Shown here: positions 8,090 to 16,470 of the stretch, piece by piece
How the letters are laid out: every line of letters starts with the position of its first letter
Position numbering within the stretch: the first letter of the stretch is position 1
Assembly (NCBI RefSeq): GCF_020171285.1
Contig: NZ_JAIUZI010000005.1
Location: 124,001-188,000 of the forward strand
DNA from: Seohaeicola saemankumensis
GTDB taxonomy: Bacteria > Pseudomonadota > Alphaproteobacteria > Rhodobacterales > Rhodobacteraceae
Direction: 5' to 3'
Length of the DNA stretch: 64,000 nucleotides
The notes under the pieces: generated by a model
What the model was told of the DNA's origin: nothing
The model's database searches: none
What the model saw: the letters and a program-made list of their open reading frames with translations, nothing else
Made by a program: the position numbers and the translations under genes

Positions 8090-8847
8090 CATTGGACTTC
8101 AATCACCGCCCGTCCACGGCAGAGAGGATCAACGCGCTGGTCGATGCCGCCCTCATCGCCGAGCGCGAGGCTGCGCCGCCCCGGACCTATCTCGGAGCGT
8201 CCCGTCTGGGTCACGCCTGCGAACGTGCGCTTCAGTTCGAGTTTGCCGGTGCGCCGGAGGATGATGGTGCCGATTTCGGCGGGCAGACGCTGAGGATTTT
8301 CGCCATCGGCCACCAGCTCGAAGACCTGGCGATCCGCTGGCTGCGCGCGGCCGGGATCGATCTGGTCACCCAAAAACGCGATGGCGGCCAGTTCGGCTTT
8401 TCTGTCGCCGGTGGGCGCATCCGGGGCCATGTCGACGGGATCATTGCTGACGCTCCGGCCGCGCTCGGCATGCGCGTGCCCGCGCTGTGGGAATGCAAGA
8501 CGATGAACGCGAAAAACTGGCGCGCCTGCGTCAAGGACGGGGTCACGGTTTCCAAGCCCGTCTATGCCGCCCAGATCGCGATCTATCAGGCCTATATGGA
8601 GCTCTCGGTGCCGGGGATTTCGGCCGCACCGGCGCTGTTCACGGCGATCAACAAGGACACGGCCGAGCTGCATCATGAGCTCGTCCCCTTCGATGCCGAT
8701 CTCGCGCAGCGCATGTCTGACCGCGCCGTGCGGATCTTGCAGGCGACCGACGCGGGCGATCTGCTGCCCCGCATTGCCGCCAACCGCGACTTCTTCGAAT
8801 GCCGGTTCTGCGCCCATGCCGAGCGGTGCTGGAGCTTCGCTGCATGA
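8086..8847 (+). CDS. PD-(D/E)XK nuclease, Cas4/RecB-like
   Basis: This 253-residue nuclease starts at TTG in a TTGA overlap with the previous gene. The PD-(D/E)XK core shows GHVDGII near residue 109 (catalytic Asp) and WECKTM near residue 130 (Glu-x-Lys). A Cys early in the protein (HACERA) and the C-terminal FECRFCAHAERC suggest the iron-sulfur cluster seen in Cas4 and AddB-type enzymes. In phages this family acts as a 5'-3' exonuclease feeding the annealing recombinase. It sits between the helicase group and the primase-helicase, as expected for a replication and recombination operon. Confidence 0.85.
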   Translation: MTLDFNHRPSTAERINALVDAALIAEREAAPPRTYLGASRLGHACERALQFEFAGAPEDDGADFGGQTLRIFAIGHQLEDLAIRWLRAAGIDLVTQKRDGGQFGFSVAGGRIRGHVDGIIADAPAALGMRVPALWECKTMNAKNWRACVKDGVTVSKPVYAAQIAIYQAYMELSVPGISAAPALFTAINKDTAELHHELVPFDADLAQRMSDRAVRILQATDAGDLLPRIAANRDFFECRFCAHAERCWSFAA

Positions 8848-11219
8848 CCGACGAGCCCAGCGATCCATCAGATCCCGACCAGGACAGACCCATGCGCGAC
8901 GACACTACGCCAGATACGCCCAATGAAAACATCGTCCATTTCAACCCGTGGCGCGACTTCAACGACGCGGCCCCGCAGGTCGACGTGTTCGGCGACGAGC
9001 CCGATCCTGCACAGATCGCGCAGTTCATGCAGGTCGTCTTCGGCTACTGCGACGGGCTGATCCCGGTCCGCAGTTTTATCGACAAGGGTCAGGGCATCGA
9101 TGGCCGCCCGCACAACATCTGGCTCGAGGCGGATCAGGCCGCGCCCGAAAAGATGGCAACCTTCGCCACATGGGCGTCGCGGGAGGGCGCAGCGGTCTAT
9201 GTGATCCCCGGCACCGTGGCCGCGCCTGGGCAGGCCAAGGCTGCGGAAATCCTGCAGATGCAGACCGTTGTGGTCGATCTGGACACTGGCGACATTGCCG
9301 CCAAGCGTGCACATCTCGAACGCCACCTCGGTGCGCCCACCATGGTGGTGGAAAGCGGCGGCGTGACGCCCGAGGGTCAGAGAAAGTGCCATGTCTGGTG
9401 GGCGCTGACCGAGCCTGCCGAGGGTGAAGACATAGCGCGCGTCTGCCGTCTGCGCGGCGACATCGCAGCCAAGGTCGGCGGTGACATGCATTTCCGCTCC
9501 GCCCACCAGCCGATCCGGGTGGCAGGTTCGGTCTATTACAAGAACAGTCTGAAAACGCAGGTGCGTATTGTCGAGGTGAACGCGGGCCTCGAACGCGATC
9601 TGGCCGAGTTCATCGAAGCAGTCGCTGACATGCCGCCCGCGCCGGGCATCTCGCTGCAACCCGAGTTCACGCACCCCGACAAACCCGGCATGGACGATGT
9701 GCTGGTGACCCCGGTGCGCGAGGGCGCGCAGGACGATTGGTCCCGCTTCGAAGGGGCATCTGCCGCGATCGGCCACTTTATCCGCATGGTCCACGAGGGC
9801 CGGATGACAAAAGATGAGGGCTGGGAAGGCATCTGCGGCTACAACGCCGCGATGCTGCGGCCCCAGTGGCCGGTCGAACGGCTCAAGCGCGAGTCCGAGC
9901 GGCTCTGGGACCGGCATGTCGAGAAATATGGACCGCCGCTGATCCGACTGAATTCCGGCGCGCCGGGGCCGCAGGAGATGCCCGCCTTCACGCTGGGCGC
10001 GCTGCTGGACGACCAGAGTCCGATGCCGGAGGACATCATTGCGCCGCGTGTGCTGACGCCTGGCGGACTGCTGGTGCTGGGCGGCGCGCCGAAGGTCGGC
10101 AAGAGCGACCTGCTGATCTCCTGGCTCGTCCACATGGCCGCTGGCGTGCCGTTCCTCGGCTTAACACCGCCACGGCCGCTGCGGATTTTCTATCTGCAGG
10201 CCGAGATCCAGTATCATTATCTGCGGGAACGGCTGAAGCAGATCGCCCTGCCGCCAGAGGTGTTGGCCGCCGCGCGCGATACCTTCGTCGCCACGCCGAA
10301 ACTGAAAATGCTGCTCGACAACGAGGGCAGCGTGCGGGTTGCGCGCGCCGTGCAAACCGCGTTCCCGGAGGCACCGCCCGACATTCTCTGCGTCGACCCG
10401 ATCCGGAACCTCTTCGACGGCGGACCCGATGGCGGCGGCGAAAACGACAACACAGCCATGATGTTTTTCCTGAAGGAGCGGGTGGAGGTGCTGCGTGACC
10501 ATATCGACCCCGACTGCGGGGTCATCCTGATCCATCACACCAAGAAGCTCAGCAAGCAGCAGGTGAAGGACGATCCTTTCCTCGCGCTCTCCGGCGCCAG
10601 CGCGCTGCGCGGGTTCTACACCTCCGGCCTGATCCTGCACCGGCCCAATGAGGATTGCTCGCAGCGCAAGCTGGAGATCGAGCTGCGCAATGGCCCCGCG
10701 CTGCCGCCAAAGGTGATCGACAAGGTCGGCGGTCAATGGGTCGAGATCAACCCGATAAATGAGCGGTTGGTCCGCCAGGACGTCGGCGCAAAGCACGACG
10801 CAGAACGGGATCGCAAGGGAGAGGTGATCTGCGGTCTGCTGTACGAAGAGGCGCTGCAGGGTCGGATGTACACGATGACCCATTTCGCGGAGACCTTCGA
10901 GAACACCGGGGGGCTCGGTGGGCAATCGATCATCCGCGAACGGCTGAACGTGCTGACCACGAAAGGGTACGTGAAGTTCGTTCGCGGGGCCGCTGCGGCG
11001 GCGCTGGATCTGGCGACCGAGCGGAGCAAATACGGCTACCTCTGCGTCGAGACCATGCGTCTTGCAACCAGCCGGGAGCATGTCGATCCAGGCACCGGAG
11101 AGGTCACACCGGAGCTGATCGATGTCTTGCCCAGCCATTACAAATGCCCGCAGACCGGCGCTGTTCTGCCCGTCGAAAACCCGTCCGTCTGGGTCTATCG
11201 CGAGGTGGAGGAAGCATGA
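8844..11219 (+). CDS. bifunctional primase-helicase (RepA-type ATPase)
   Basis: This 791-residue replication protein starts at ATG 8844, overlapping the nuclease stop. Residues about 60-270 resemble a RepB/archaeo-eukaryotic-type primase domain: VVVDLDTGD carries the paired acidic residues, and HVWWALTEPAEGED and HQPIRVAGSVYYK follow. From about residue 400 comes an AAA_25/RepA-like hexameric helicase, with Walker A GGAPKVGKS and Walker B ILCVDPIR. IHHTKK is a sensor-like motif. The final 130 residues look like a winged helix. It would prime and unwind phage DNA, and the iteron-like cluster directly after it is a natural candidate origin. Confidence 0.85.
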   Translation: MTDEPSDPSDPDQDRPMRDDTTPDTPNENIVHFNPWRDFNDAAPQVDVFGDEPDPAQIAQFMQVVFGYCDGLIPVRSFIDKGQGIDGRPHNIWLEADQAAPEKMATFATWASREGAAVYVIPGTVAAPGQAKAAEILQMQTVVVDLDTGDIAAKRAHLERHLGAPTMVVESGGVTPEGQRKCHVWWALTEPAEGEDIARVCRLRGDIAAKVGGDMHFRSAHQPIRVAGSVYYKNSLKTQVRIVEVNAGLERDLAEFIEAVADMPPAPGISLQPEFTHPDKPGMDDVLVTPVREGAQDDWSRFEGASAAIGHFIRMVHEGRMTKDEGWEGICGYNAAMLRPQWPVERLKRESERLWDRHVEKYGPPLIRLNSGAPGPQEMPAFTLGALLDDQSPMPEDIIAPRVLTPGGLLVLGGAPKVGKSDLLISWLVHMAAGVPFLGLTPPRPLRIFYLQAEIQYHYLRERLKQIALPPEVLAAARDTFVATPKLKMLLDNEGSVRVARAVQTAFPEAPPDILCVDPIRNLFDGGPDGGGENDNTAMMFFLKERVEVLRDHIDPDCGVILIHHTKKLSKQQVKDDPFLALSGASALRGFYTSGLILHRPNEDCSQRKLEIELRNGPALPPKVIDKVGGQWVEINPINERLVRQDVGAKHDAERDRKGEVICGLLYEEALQGRMYTMTHFAETFENTGGLGGQSIIRERLNVLTTKGYVKFVRGAAAAALDLATERSKYGYLCVETMRLATSREHVDPGTGEVTPELIDVLPSHYKCPQTGAVLPVENPSVWVYREVEEA

Positions 11220-11240
11220 TGAAACACGCAGTTTCGCCTC

Positions 11241-11443
11241 CCGAAATCTGGTGTCCAAATTCCGAAATCTGGCCAGATTTTGCAAAATCTGAAATCCTGC
11301 AGAAATCTGAAATCTGGCTTTTTCCATTTTGTTTCAGGGACTTGGAAGGTCCTTTCCAGATTTCGGAAGGTTGTTTCCGAAATCTGCTCCGCAATCTGGA
11401 TTTACCCAACAAAATCAGTGTCCTGCGCCAGATTTCAGATTTC
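11241..11443. repeat. GAAATCTG iteron and palindrome cluster, candidate origin or operator
   Basis: About ten copies of GAAATCTG or close variants occur in 200 bases. Direct copies start at 11243, 11264, 11284 (variant), 11302, 11309 and 11379. Inverted copies start at 11274 (variant), 11357, 11429 and 11436. The first three are 21 bases apart. CAGATTTTGCAAAATCTG at 11274-11291 is a perfect palindrome, and CAGATTTCGGAA at 11357 faces TTCCGAAATCTG at 11375. The segment is richer in A+T than its neighbours and follows the primase-helicase. An ATG at 11216, overlapping the primase-helicase stop, opens a frame that runs without a stop to 12118, so the segment could also be translated. Confidence 0.8.
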
Positions 11444-11460
11444 AGAAAAGTCCCCCCTAA

Positions 11461-11511
11461 AGGGGTAGGTGTCCTCCCCGCTACAGGCGGGGAGAGCCAC
11501 CACCTACCCCT
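11461..11511. other. nested perfect hairpin beside the iterons
   Basis: AGGGGTAGGTG at 11461-11471 pairs perfectly with CACCTACCCCT at 11501-11511. Inside it, CTCCCCGC at 11474-11481 pairs with GCGGGGAG at 11487-11494 around a TACAG loop. No T run follows, so it is not a simple terminator. It could be a single-strand initiation site, an mRNA control element for the resolvase gene 70 bases on, or part of the origin. Confidence 0.75.
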
Positions 11512-11581
11512 GGGCAATTTCTTGGGTCGCAGTCTGACCCGTTCCACCCCTCGAGCAGCCAATCACAAAAGGAGAAAGCCC

Positions 11582-12118
11582 ATGGCGGACCAGACCATGA
11601 CCAACCCCAATCAGAACGCCGTCCGAAATGTGCCGCCCGCGTTTACCGGCCAGCGCACATTGCTGGCGCTCGATCTTGGCACAACCACGGGCTGGGCGCT
11701 GCATGGCGCCGATGGGCTGATTACCAGCGGCACAGCATCGTTCCGCAATGGCCGGTTCGATGGTGGTGGGATGCGATACCTGCGCTTCACGAACTGGCTG
11801 GGAGAGTTGGAGCGGTTGTCCGGGCCTATCGCTGCCATCTGGTTCGAGGAGGTCCGTCGCCACGTGGGCACTGACGCAGCACATGTCTTTGGCGGCCTCA
11901 TGGCCAGTTTGACGAGTTGGGCTGAGTTGCGGGGCATCCCGTATCAAGGGGTGCCCGTCGGAACTATCAAGAAACACCTGACCGGAAAGGGCAACGCGCC
12001 GAAACAGGCGATGATAGACGCGGCGCGCGCCCGGGGGTTCAGCCCGGCCGACGACAACGAGGCCGACGCCATCGCGATCCTGCTCTGGGCAATTGAAACG
12101 AATGGAGGTTTGGCATGA
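11582..12118 (+). CDS. RuvC-like Holliday junction resolvase
   Basis: This 178-residue protein has an RNase H-like fold. LLALDLGTTTGWAL near residue 30 carries the first catalytic Asp, WFEEV near 82 the Glu, and DDNEADAIAILLW near 160 the closing acidic pair. This is the pattern of phage RuvC-type crossover junction endonucleases, which resolve branched DNA before packaging. ATG 11582 follows AAAGGAGAAA. The frame is open far upstream, to an ATG at 11216, but that part covers the iteron cluster and looks like repeat-encoded peptide. The stop overlaps the HNH endonuclease start. Confidence 0.85.
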   Translation: MADQTMTNPNQNAVRNVPPAFTGQRTLLALDLGTTTGWALHGADGLITSGTASFRNGRFDGGGMRYLRFTNWLGELERLSGPIAAIWFEEVRRHVGTDAAHVFGGLMASLTSWAELRGIPYQGVPVGTIKKHLTGKGNAPKQAMIDAARARGFSPADDNEADAIAILLWAIETNGGLA

Positions 12119-12639
12119 TGGATTTCAATGCAGAATGGCGCGCAATTCCAGATTGGCCGGAATATGAAATCTCTGAGGATGGTCATGTTCGGCGGGCGCT
12201 TGCAGCAAAGGGGACGCGCGCTGGTCGCCCGCTGAAACCATGGACAAACGCGCAGAACCAGTATCTTTACGTCGCGCTTTGGCGGAAAAATCGAAAGAAA
12301 AGCATTCCAGTTCATCGACTTGTCGCGCGGGCCTTCCTCGGGAAACCGCCCACAAAACGTCATGTGGTCGCCCATTGCGACGGCTCTCGTGACGGCAACT
12401 ATCCGTGGAACCTGCGTTGGGCAACGCAGCGCGAGAACATGGCGGACACGCTTCAACACGGCACGCACAATCGTGGTTCAAGGAATGGTCAATCAAAGCT
12501 TGATGAAGTCTGCGTACTCGCCATCCGCAAGATGCATGCCTTGGGCATTCCAAGACGGGAAGCAGCCAGCGGTTTCGGTGTCTCTCGCCAGACAGTTGAT
12601 GACATCATCAACGGCAAGCGGTGGGGGCATTTCCAATGA
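12115..12639 (+). CDS. HNH endonuclease with NUMOD4 motif
   Basis: This 174-residue HNH endonuclease resembles phage homing enzymes. The NUMOD4 motif (WRAIPDWPEYEISEDGHVRR) lies near residues 8-27. The HNH core spans roughly residues 64-100, from VHRLVARAFLG through HVVAHCDGS and WNLRWATQREN. The last 45 residues include a helix-turn-helix (REAASGFGVSRQTVDDIING) that would recognise the target. It overlaps both neighbours by ATGA-type junctions, so it is built into the operon rather than sitting in an intron. It may be a selfish insertion or may assist packaging, as some HNH proteins do. Confidence 0.85.
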   Translation: MMDFNAEWRAIPDWPEYEISEDGHVRRALAAKGTRAGRPLKPWTNAQNQYLYVALWRKNRKKSIPVHRLVARAFLGKPPTKRHVVAHCDGSRDGNYPWNLRWATQRENMADTLQHGTHNRGSRNGQSKLDEVCVLAIRKMHALGIPRREAASGFGVSRQTVDDIINGKRWGHFQ

Positions 12640-12839
12640 CCGGCATGCGTTTCACGCCCAAGGGCCATGGCGGCCATCGCCGCCAGCCCGATGAGGTCAA
12701 ACGCGACGGCTGGAAAGAGCAAGGCCTGCTGGCCGTCGCCATCGACGATGACCGGCTGACCTGGCCCGAACGCGAATTGGTGCGCCAGCTTGGCGAGCGT
12801 CTGTACGGCAAACTGGAACGGGAGGCACGTCATGGGTGA
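12636..12839 (+). CDS. small hypothetical phage protein
   Basis: This 67-residue basic protein starts at ATG 12636, overlapping the HNH stop. The N-terminus is rich in Gly, His and Arg. The C-terminal half is a likely amphipathic helix (TWPERELVRQLGERLYGKLE). Its end overlaps the next gene by eight bases. No family is recognised. Position and coupling suggest a DNA-binding accessory protein of the late early-operon, but nothing in the sequence proves that. Confidence 0.55.
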   Translation: MTGMRFTPKGHGGHRRQPDEVKRDGWKEQGLLAVAIDDDRLTWPERELVRQLGERLYGKLEREARHG

Positions 12840-13278
12840 TTGGACAACCAGACGCGTGGAGGACCGGCTGGAGAGCGCGGCCGACGTCTTCCGCACCTTG
12901 CCCGGCGTCATGCCGCAGGGCTTCTTCAACGCATGGCCCGAGTATTTCCACAGCTTCGCGGACAAGGTCGGTCAAGAGCCGCAGATGCGGCGGCCTCGGC
13001 CGGGTCCGCGCCAGATTACCGAAGCCGAGGAGGCATTGCTCTGGCTGCGCTGGCTGGAACGGGATGATGCCCGGATCGTCTGGCTGCGCGCCGACCGCAC
13101 CCCATGGAAATCAATCTGCTGGGAGATCGGGATCAGCCGTCCGGCGGCCAACCGCCATTGGCAATACGGCCTCGCGCTGATCACCTGGCGGCTCAATGGG
13201 CGCGTGCCGCCTTCGAAGCGGTCACGGCGTTTCGTGGTTGAGAACGCGAACAACCTGTCAAGAAAAATCGTCCTGTGA
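12832..13278 (+). CDS. DUF6362-like phage protein with helix-turn-helix
   Basis: This 148-residue protein has an N-terminal stretch typical of the DUF6362 group (WTTRRVEDRLESAADVFRTL, then GFFNAWPEYFHSF). A C-terminal helix-turn-helix region follows (TPWKSICWEIGISRPAANRH). It is the last gene of the early operon before a 400-base gap. A role as late-gene regulator or terminase-associated DNA-binding protein is plausible because of the helix-turn-helix, but this is inference. The start at ATG 12832 lies behind GGAGG. Confidence 0.7.
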   Translation: MGDWTTRRVEDRLESAADVFRTLPGVMPQGFFNAWPEYFHSFADKVGQEPQMRRPRPGPRQITEAEEALLWLRWLERDDARIVWLRADRTPWKSICWEIGISRPAANRHWQYGLALITWRLNGRVPPSKRSRRFVVENANNLSRKIVL

Positions 13279-13680
13279 CAGAATTTTTAGTGAGACATCG
13301 CAAAGGGTTACAGTTTCCGGCTGAGAGGCTACAAATTGGATATGCTCGGGAGAGGCGCGCGCGGGACGACCTGCGGCGCTGGCTTCCGGGGTCCAACCAA
13401 GGGTCCATCTGGGGTCCAAGCCGCTAACCCACTGAATTCGCGGGTCCTTCCTGGCCCAAACGTATACGGGCGGGCGGAGCGCGCAATATCGCTAGCGACA
13501 GGGCCGATTTTTTGGGAAGCCACCCTGGCGGGCATCCACCCGCGACCTGCTGAAAACCACAACAAAACATACTCTTGGAACCGGACACGCCCGGTGGCCG
13601 CTGGACTCCTCGCGGAGTCCAGGCTGGCTGCCGGTGTGCGGAGTCCAGGGGATCCACTCCATTGAGGCGAACCGACCATC
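13279..13680. other. 402-base gap with GGGTCC repeats and a GGACTCC hairpin
   Basis: No convincing gene is seen here. GGGTCC occurs four times, near 13389, 13401, 13413 and 13442. CTGGACTCC at 13601-13609 forms a perfect stem with GGAGTCCAG at 13614-13622, and GGAGTCCAG recurs at 13640. A frame from TTG 13336 to 13665 exists but has no ribosome binding site and unusual composition. The segment probably holds the promoter and control sites for the methyltransferase cassette, or is the scar of a lost gene. Confidence 0.6.
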
Positions 13681-14943
13681 ATGACCCTGAGTTTTGCCCC
13701 GGACGCGATCGAGATGTGGCCGCTGGCCAGGCTCCAGCCCTACGCGAAAAACGCGAAAACGCATGGCGCGGATCAGGTTGCGAAGATCGCGGCCAGCATG
13801 GCCGAGTTCGGCTGGACCGTTCCCTGTCTGGTTGCCGACGACGGAGTACTGATCGCGGGCCACGGCCGGGTACTGGCTGCAACGCAGCTGGGGCTGACCG
13901 AAGCGCCGGTGATCGTGTTGGGCCATCTGACGGACGCGCAACGGCGGGCCTATCGTATTGCGGACAACAAACTTGCAGAGAGCCCATGGGATGAGGCGCT
14001 GCTGTCGGCCGAACTGAACGAACTGCTCGCCGAGGATTACGACCTGTCGCTCATCGGCTTCAATGACGGAGAACTCGACGTTCTCCTGTCCGGCCTGAAC
14101 GAAGAAACCGGTGCCGAAGGCGAGGATGACATTCCCGAGCCGCCGGAGGATCCGGTCAGCAAGCCGGGCGATCTCTGGCTGCTTGGAAACCACCGGCTGC
14201 TTTGCGGTGACGCCACGGTGGCTACCGATGTCGAGCGGGTGCTGGGGGGTGACAAGGCAAATTTCTGTTTTTGTGACCCGCCCTATAACGTTGATTACGC
14301 TGGGGGCGCGGGGGCCGAACAGGCTGGCAAGGGGCGGCGGATAAAGAACGATGCGCTTGGCGATGCGTTTGGCCAGTTCCTTTATGACGCCTGCGTGCTG
14401 ATCAACGCCTACACCAATGGCGCGGTTTATATCTGCATGTCCTCAAGCGAGTTGCATACGCTGCAAGCCGCGTTTTCGGCTGCGGGAGGGCACTGGTCGA
14501 CATTTGTGATCTGGGCCAAGAACCGCTTCACGCTGGGTCGCTCGGACTATCAGCGCCAGTACGAGCCGATCCTTTATGGCTGGCCGGAAGGGGTGAAACG
14601 CCGCTGGTGCGGCGCGCGCAATCAGGGCGATGTCTGGCTGATCGACCGGCCTGCAAAAAACGACCTGCACCCTACCATGAAGCCGGTCAGCCTGGTTGAG
14701 CGGGCCATCGGCAATTCCAGCCGCAAGGGCGATCTGGTGTTTGATCCCTTCGGCGGCAGCGGCACAACCCTGATTGCGGCCGAAAACACAGGCCGGAAGG
14801 CTGTGTTGCTGGAACTTGATCCAAAATACGTCGACGTCATTGTCGAACGCTGGCAACGGTTGACAGGTCTCGAAGCCAGGCATGCCGAAGCGGAACAATC
14901 GTACTCCGAGATCCAAAATCTAAAATCCAAAAAGCAGCAATGA
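13681..14943 (+). CDS. ParB-domain DNA amino-methyltransferase (beta class, N6-adenine or N4-cytosine)
   Basis: This 420-residue fusion has a ParB/Srx-like domain in residues 10-110 (GHGRVLAATQLG, YRIADNKLAE). A beta-class methyltransferase follows: catalytic DPPY at about residue 199, then the target recognition part, then the SAM-binding motif DPFGGSGTT near residue 356 and LLELDPKYVDV. This order (IV before I) marks the beta class, which methylates N6 of adenine or N4 of cytosine. Phage enzymes of this kind usually protect the genome from host restriction. The stop overlaps the start of the PD-(D/E)XK gene. Confidence 0.9.
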   Translation: MTLSFAPDAIEMWPLARLQPYAKNAKTHGADQVAKIAASMAEFGWTVPCLVADDGVLIAGHGRVLAATQLGLTEAPVIVLGHLTDAQRRAYRIADNKLAESPWDEALLSAELNELLAEDYDLSLIGFNDGELDVLLSGLNEETGAEGEDDIPEPPEDPVSKPGDLWLLGNHRLLCGDATVATDVERVLGGDKANFCFCDPPYNVDYAGGAGAEQAGKGRRIKNDALGDAFGQFLYDACVLINAYTNGAVYICMSSSELHTLQAAFSAAGGHWSTFVIWAKNRFTLGRSDYQRQYEPILYGWPEGVKRRWCGARNQGDVWLIDRPAKNDLHPTMKPVSLVERAIGNSSRKGDLVFDPFGGSGTTLIAAENTGRKAVLLELDPKYVDVIVERWQRLTGLEARHAEAEQSYSEIQNLKSKKQQ

Positions 14944-15485
14944 TGCAGAAATCGCTGTTTGAACACCTCGGGCTTGCTCCTGATAACGGGCGACACATCC
15001 GTGAAACCTCGGAGTGCAGCGACGACCTCGAGATTGGCAAGGCGGCTGAACATCTGGTTTGTGCTGATCTGATCCTGAGCGGTTACCGCGCGTTTCTCAG
15101 CGATCAGGGGCTGGCCTACGATATCCTCGTCGATATTGGTGGCCGGTTCTTGCGGGTTCAGGTCAAGGCGACCAGAAAGCCGAAAAACCATGACCCCAAA
15201 ACACGGGTAACGCCGGGCTACTTTTTCCATCTGCGCAGAGCCGGAAAGGCTGGGAAAAGGCACTATCCGAAAAACGCTTTTGACATGTATGCCCTGGTAG
15301 CTCTGGATCGCCAGGCTGTCGCATACTTGCCAGTCAAGGACTGCCCAAATCAGACAATTGCCCTGCGTGTGCCGGGCGAAAACTATTTGCAAAGCGGTTC
15401 ATTGAACCGCGAATTCAATACCGCAAGTTTCCGAGCCGCCTTGGAGCGGATCGGTTTGTCAGAGAGTTTCGGAATTGCCGAATGA
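14940..15485 (+). CDS. PD-(D/E)XK endonuclease-like protein
   Basis: This 181-residue protein has the small PD-(D/E)XK core of group I intron-type endonucleases (PDDEXK_5-like). AYDILVDIGG near residue 60 supplies the Asp and FLRVQVKATRK near 70-80 the Gln-x-Lys, a known variant of Glu-x-Lys. It starts at ATG 14940 in an ATGA overlap with the methyltransferase. Its stop overlaps ATG 15482 of the next locus. Being wedged between two methyltransferases suggests a restriction or homing partner. It lacks an obvious target recognition domain. Confidence 0.7.
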   Translation: MMQKSLFEHLGLAPDNGRHIRETSECSDDLEIGKAAEHLVCADLILSGYRAFLSDQGLAYDILVDIGGRFLRVQVKATRKPKNHDPKTRVTPGYFFHLRRAGKAGKRHYPKNAFDMYALVALDRQAVAYLPVKDCPNQTIALRVPGENYLQSGSLNREFNTASFRAALERIGLSESFGIAE

Positions 15486-16470
15486 CTTGGCTTTACCTTC
15501 CTCCGGTTGCGCTTCCGGAACTGGAGACGCATGCCTGTTCGGCCTCTCGCTGTGCTCCGGCGCAGGCGGGCTCGACCTCGGTCTTGCCATCGCCATGCCC
15601 GGATATCGAACTGTGGGCCATGTCGAACGGGAAACCTACGCCGCGGCCATTCTCGTGGCACGGATGGAAGAGGCGGCCCTGGATCCAGCGCCTGTCTGGG
15701 ACGACGTTGGAACCTTCGACGGCCGCCCGTGGCGCGGCGCGGTGGACATCGTCACTGCGGGCTATCCGTGCCAGCCCTTCTCCGTCGCGGGCAAACGCCG
15801 GGGTGCCGACGACCCGCGCCACCTCTGGCCCCATGTCGCCCGCATCATCAACGAGGTCGAACCTTCCTTCGTGTTCCTCGAAAACGTCGCTCATCATCTC
15901 CGCCTTGGCTTCCCCGAAGTCGCCGGAGGACTGGTCGGCATGGACTACCGCCTTGCGGCGGGCCTCTTCACCGCGGCGGAAGTCGGTGCGCCTCACAAAC
16001 GGGAACGGCTCTTCATCCTTGCCGTACGCGAGGGACACAACCCGGCCAACTCCGGACACCTGCTCCAAGACCCGCTTGAGCAGCGGAAACCGGACCGAGT
16101 CAATGAAACGCTGGCCGACCCCGATGGCGACCGACGGCAACAAGCCGAGCGCGGGCAGCCGCAGGACCGCCGATCTGACTCACTCGAGCCAAGCGTGGAT
16201 GACCCCCACGGCCCGCGATCACAAGGATGGGGCGACGAGCCTGGCCAACACGCCTGTGAACGGGCTGCTTGGCCGCCAGGTCCTGGTGACGCCGACGGTT
16301 GGAAGCGATACCTCCGAGCTGCGCCGGACGCTGAACCCAGCGTTTGTCGAGGCGCTGATGGGCTGGCCCACCGGGTGGACCGCCTTCGGCTCAGTGGCAA
16401 CGGAGTGGTCCCACTGGTTGCCGCGCATGCGCTGCGAACTCTCGCGGCTGAATTGCTGGCCGATGGATGA
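15475..16470 (+). CDS. DNA cytosine-5 methyltransferase
   Basis: This 331-residue C5-methyltransferase has SAM-binding motif I LCSGAGGLDLG near residue 26. The catalytic loop GYPCQPFSVAGKRR has Cys near 98, FVFLENVA lies near 132 and motif VIII APHKRERLF near 181. RLRLSGNGVVP near 306 is motif X. All canonical motifs are therefore in this frame. The start is uncertain: TTG 15475 overlaps the previous gene by 11 bases, and no ATG precedes motif I in frame. The variable region (about 195-290) is Arg/Asp/Gly-rich. Almost the whole gene is also open in another + frame (see the overlapping entry). Role: protection of phage DNA. Confidence 0.85.
   Translation: MPNDLALPSSGCASGTGDACLFGLSLCSGAGGLDLGLAIAMPGYRTVGHVERETYAAAILVARMEEAALDPAPVWDDVGTFDGRPWRGAVDIVTAGYPCQPFSVAGKRRGADDPRHLWPHVARIINEVEPSFVFLENVAHHLRLGFPEVAGGLVGMDYRLAAGLFTAAEVGAPHKRERLFILAVREGHNPANSGHLLQDPLEQRKPDRVNETLADPDGDRRQQAERGQPQDRRSDSLEPSVDDPHGPRSQGWGDEPGQHACERAAWPPGPGDADGWKRYLRAAPDAEPSVCRGADGLAHRVDRLRLSGNGVVPLVAAHALRTLAAELLADG

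Noticed and set aside
11241..11443. CRISPR-like array
   Set aside because: The units are only 8 bases, occur in both orientations and have irregular spacing without distinct spacers, so an iteron or operator cluster fits better.
13336..13665. 110-codon + frame in the gap before the methyltransferase
   Set aside because: TTG start without ribosome site, repeat-derived composition and no likeness to a phage family that I know.
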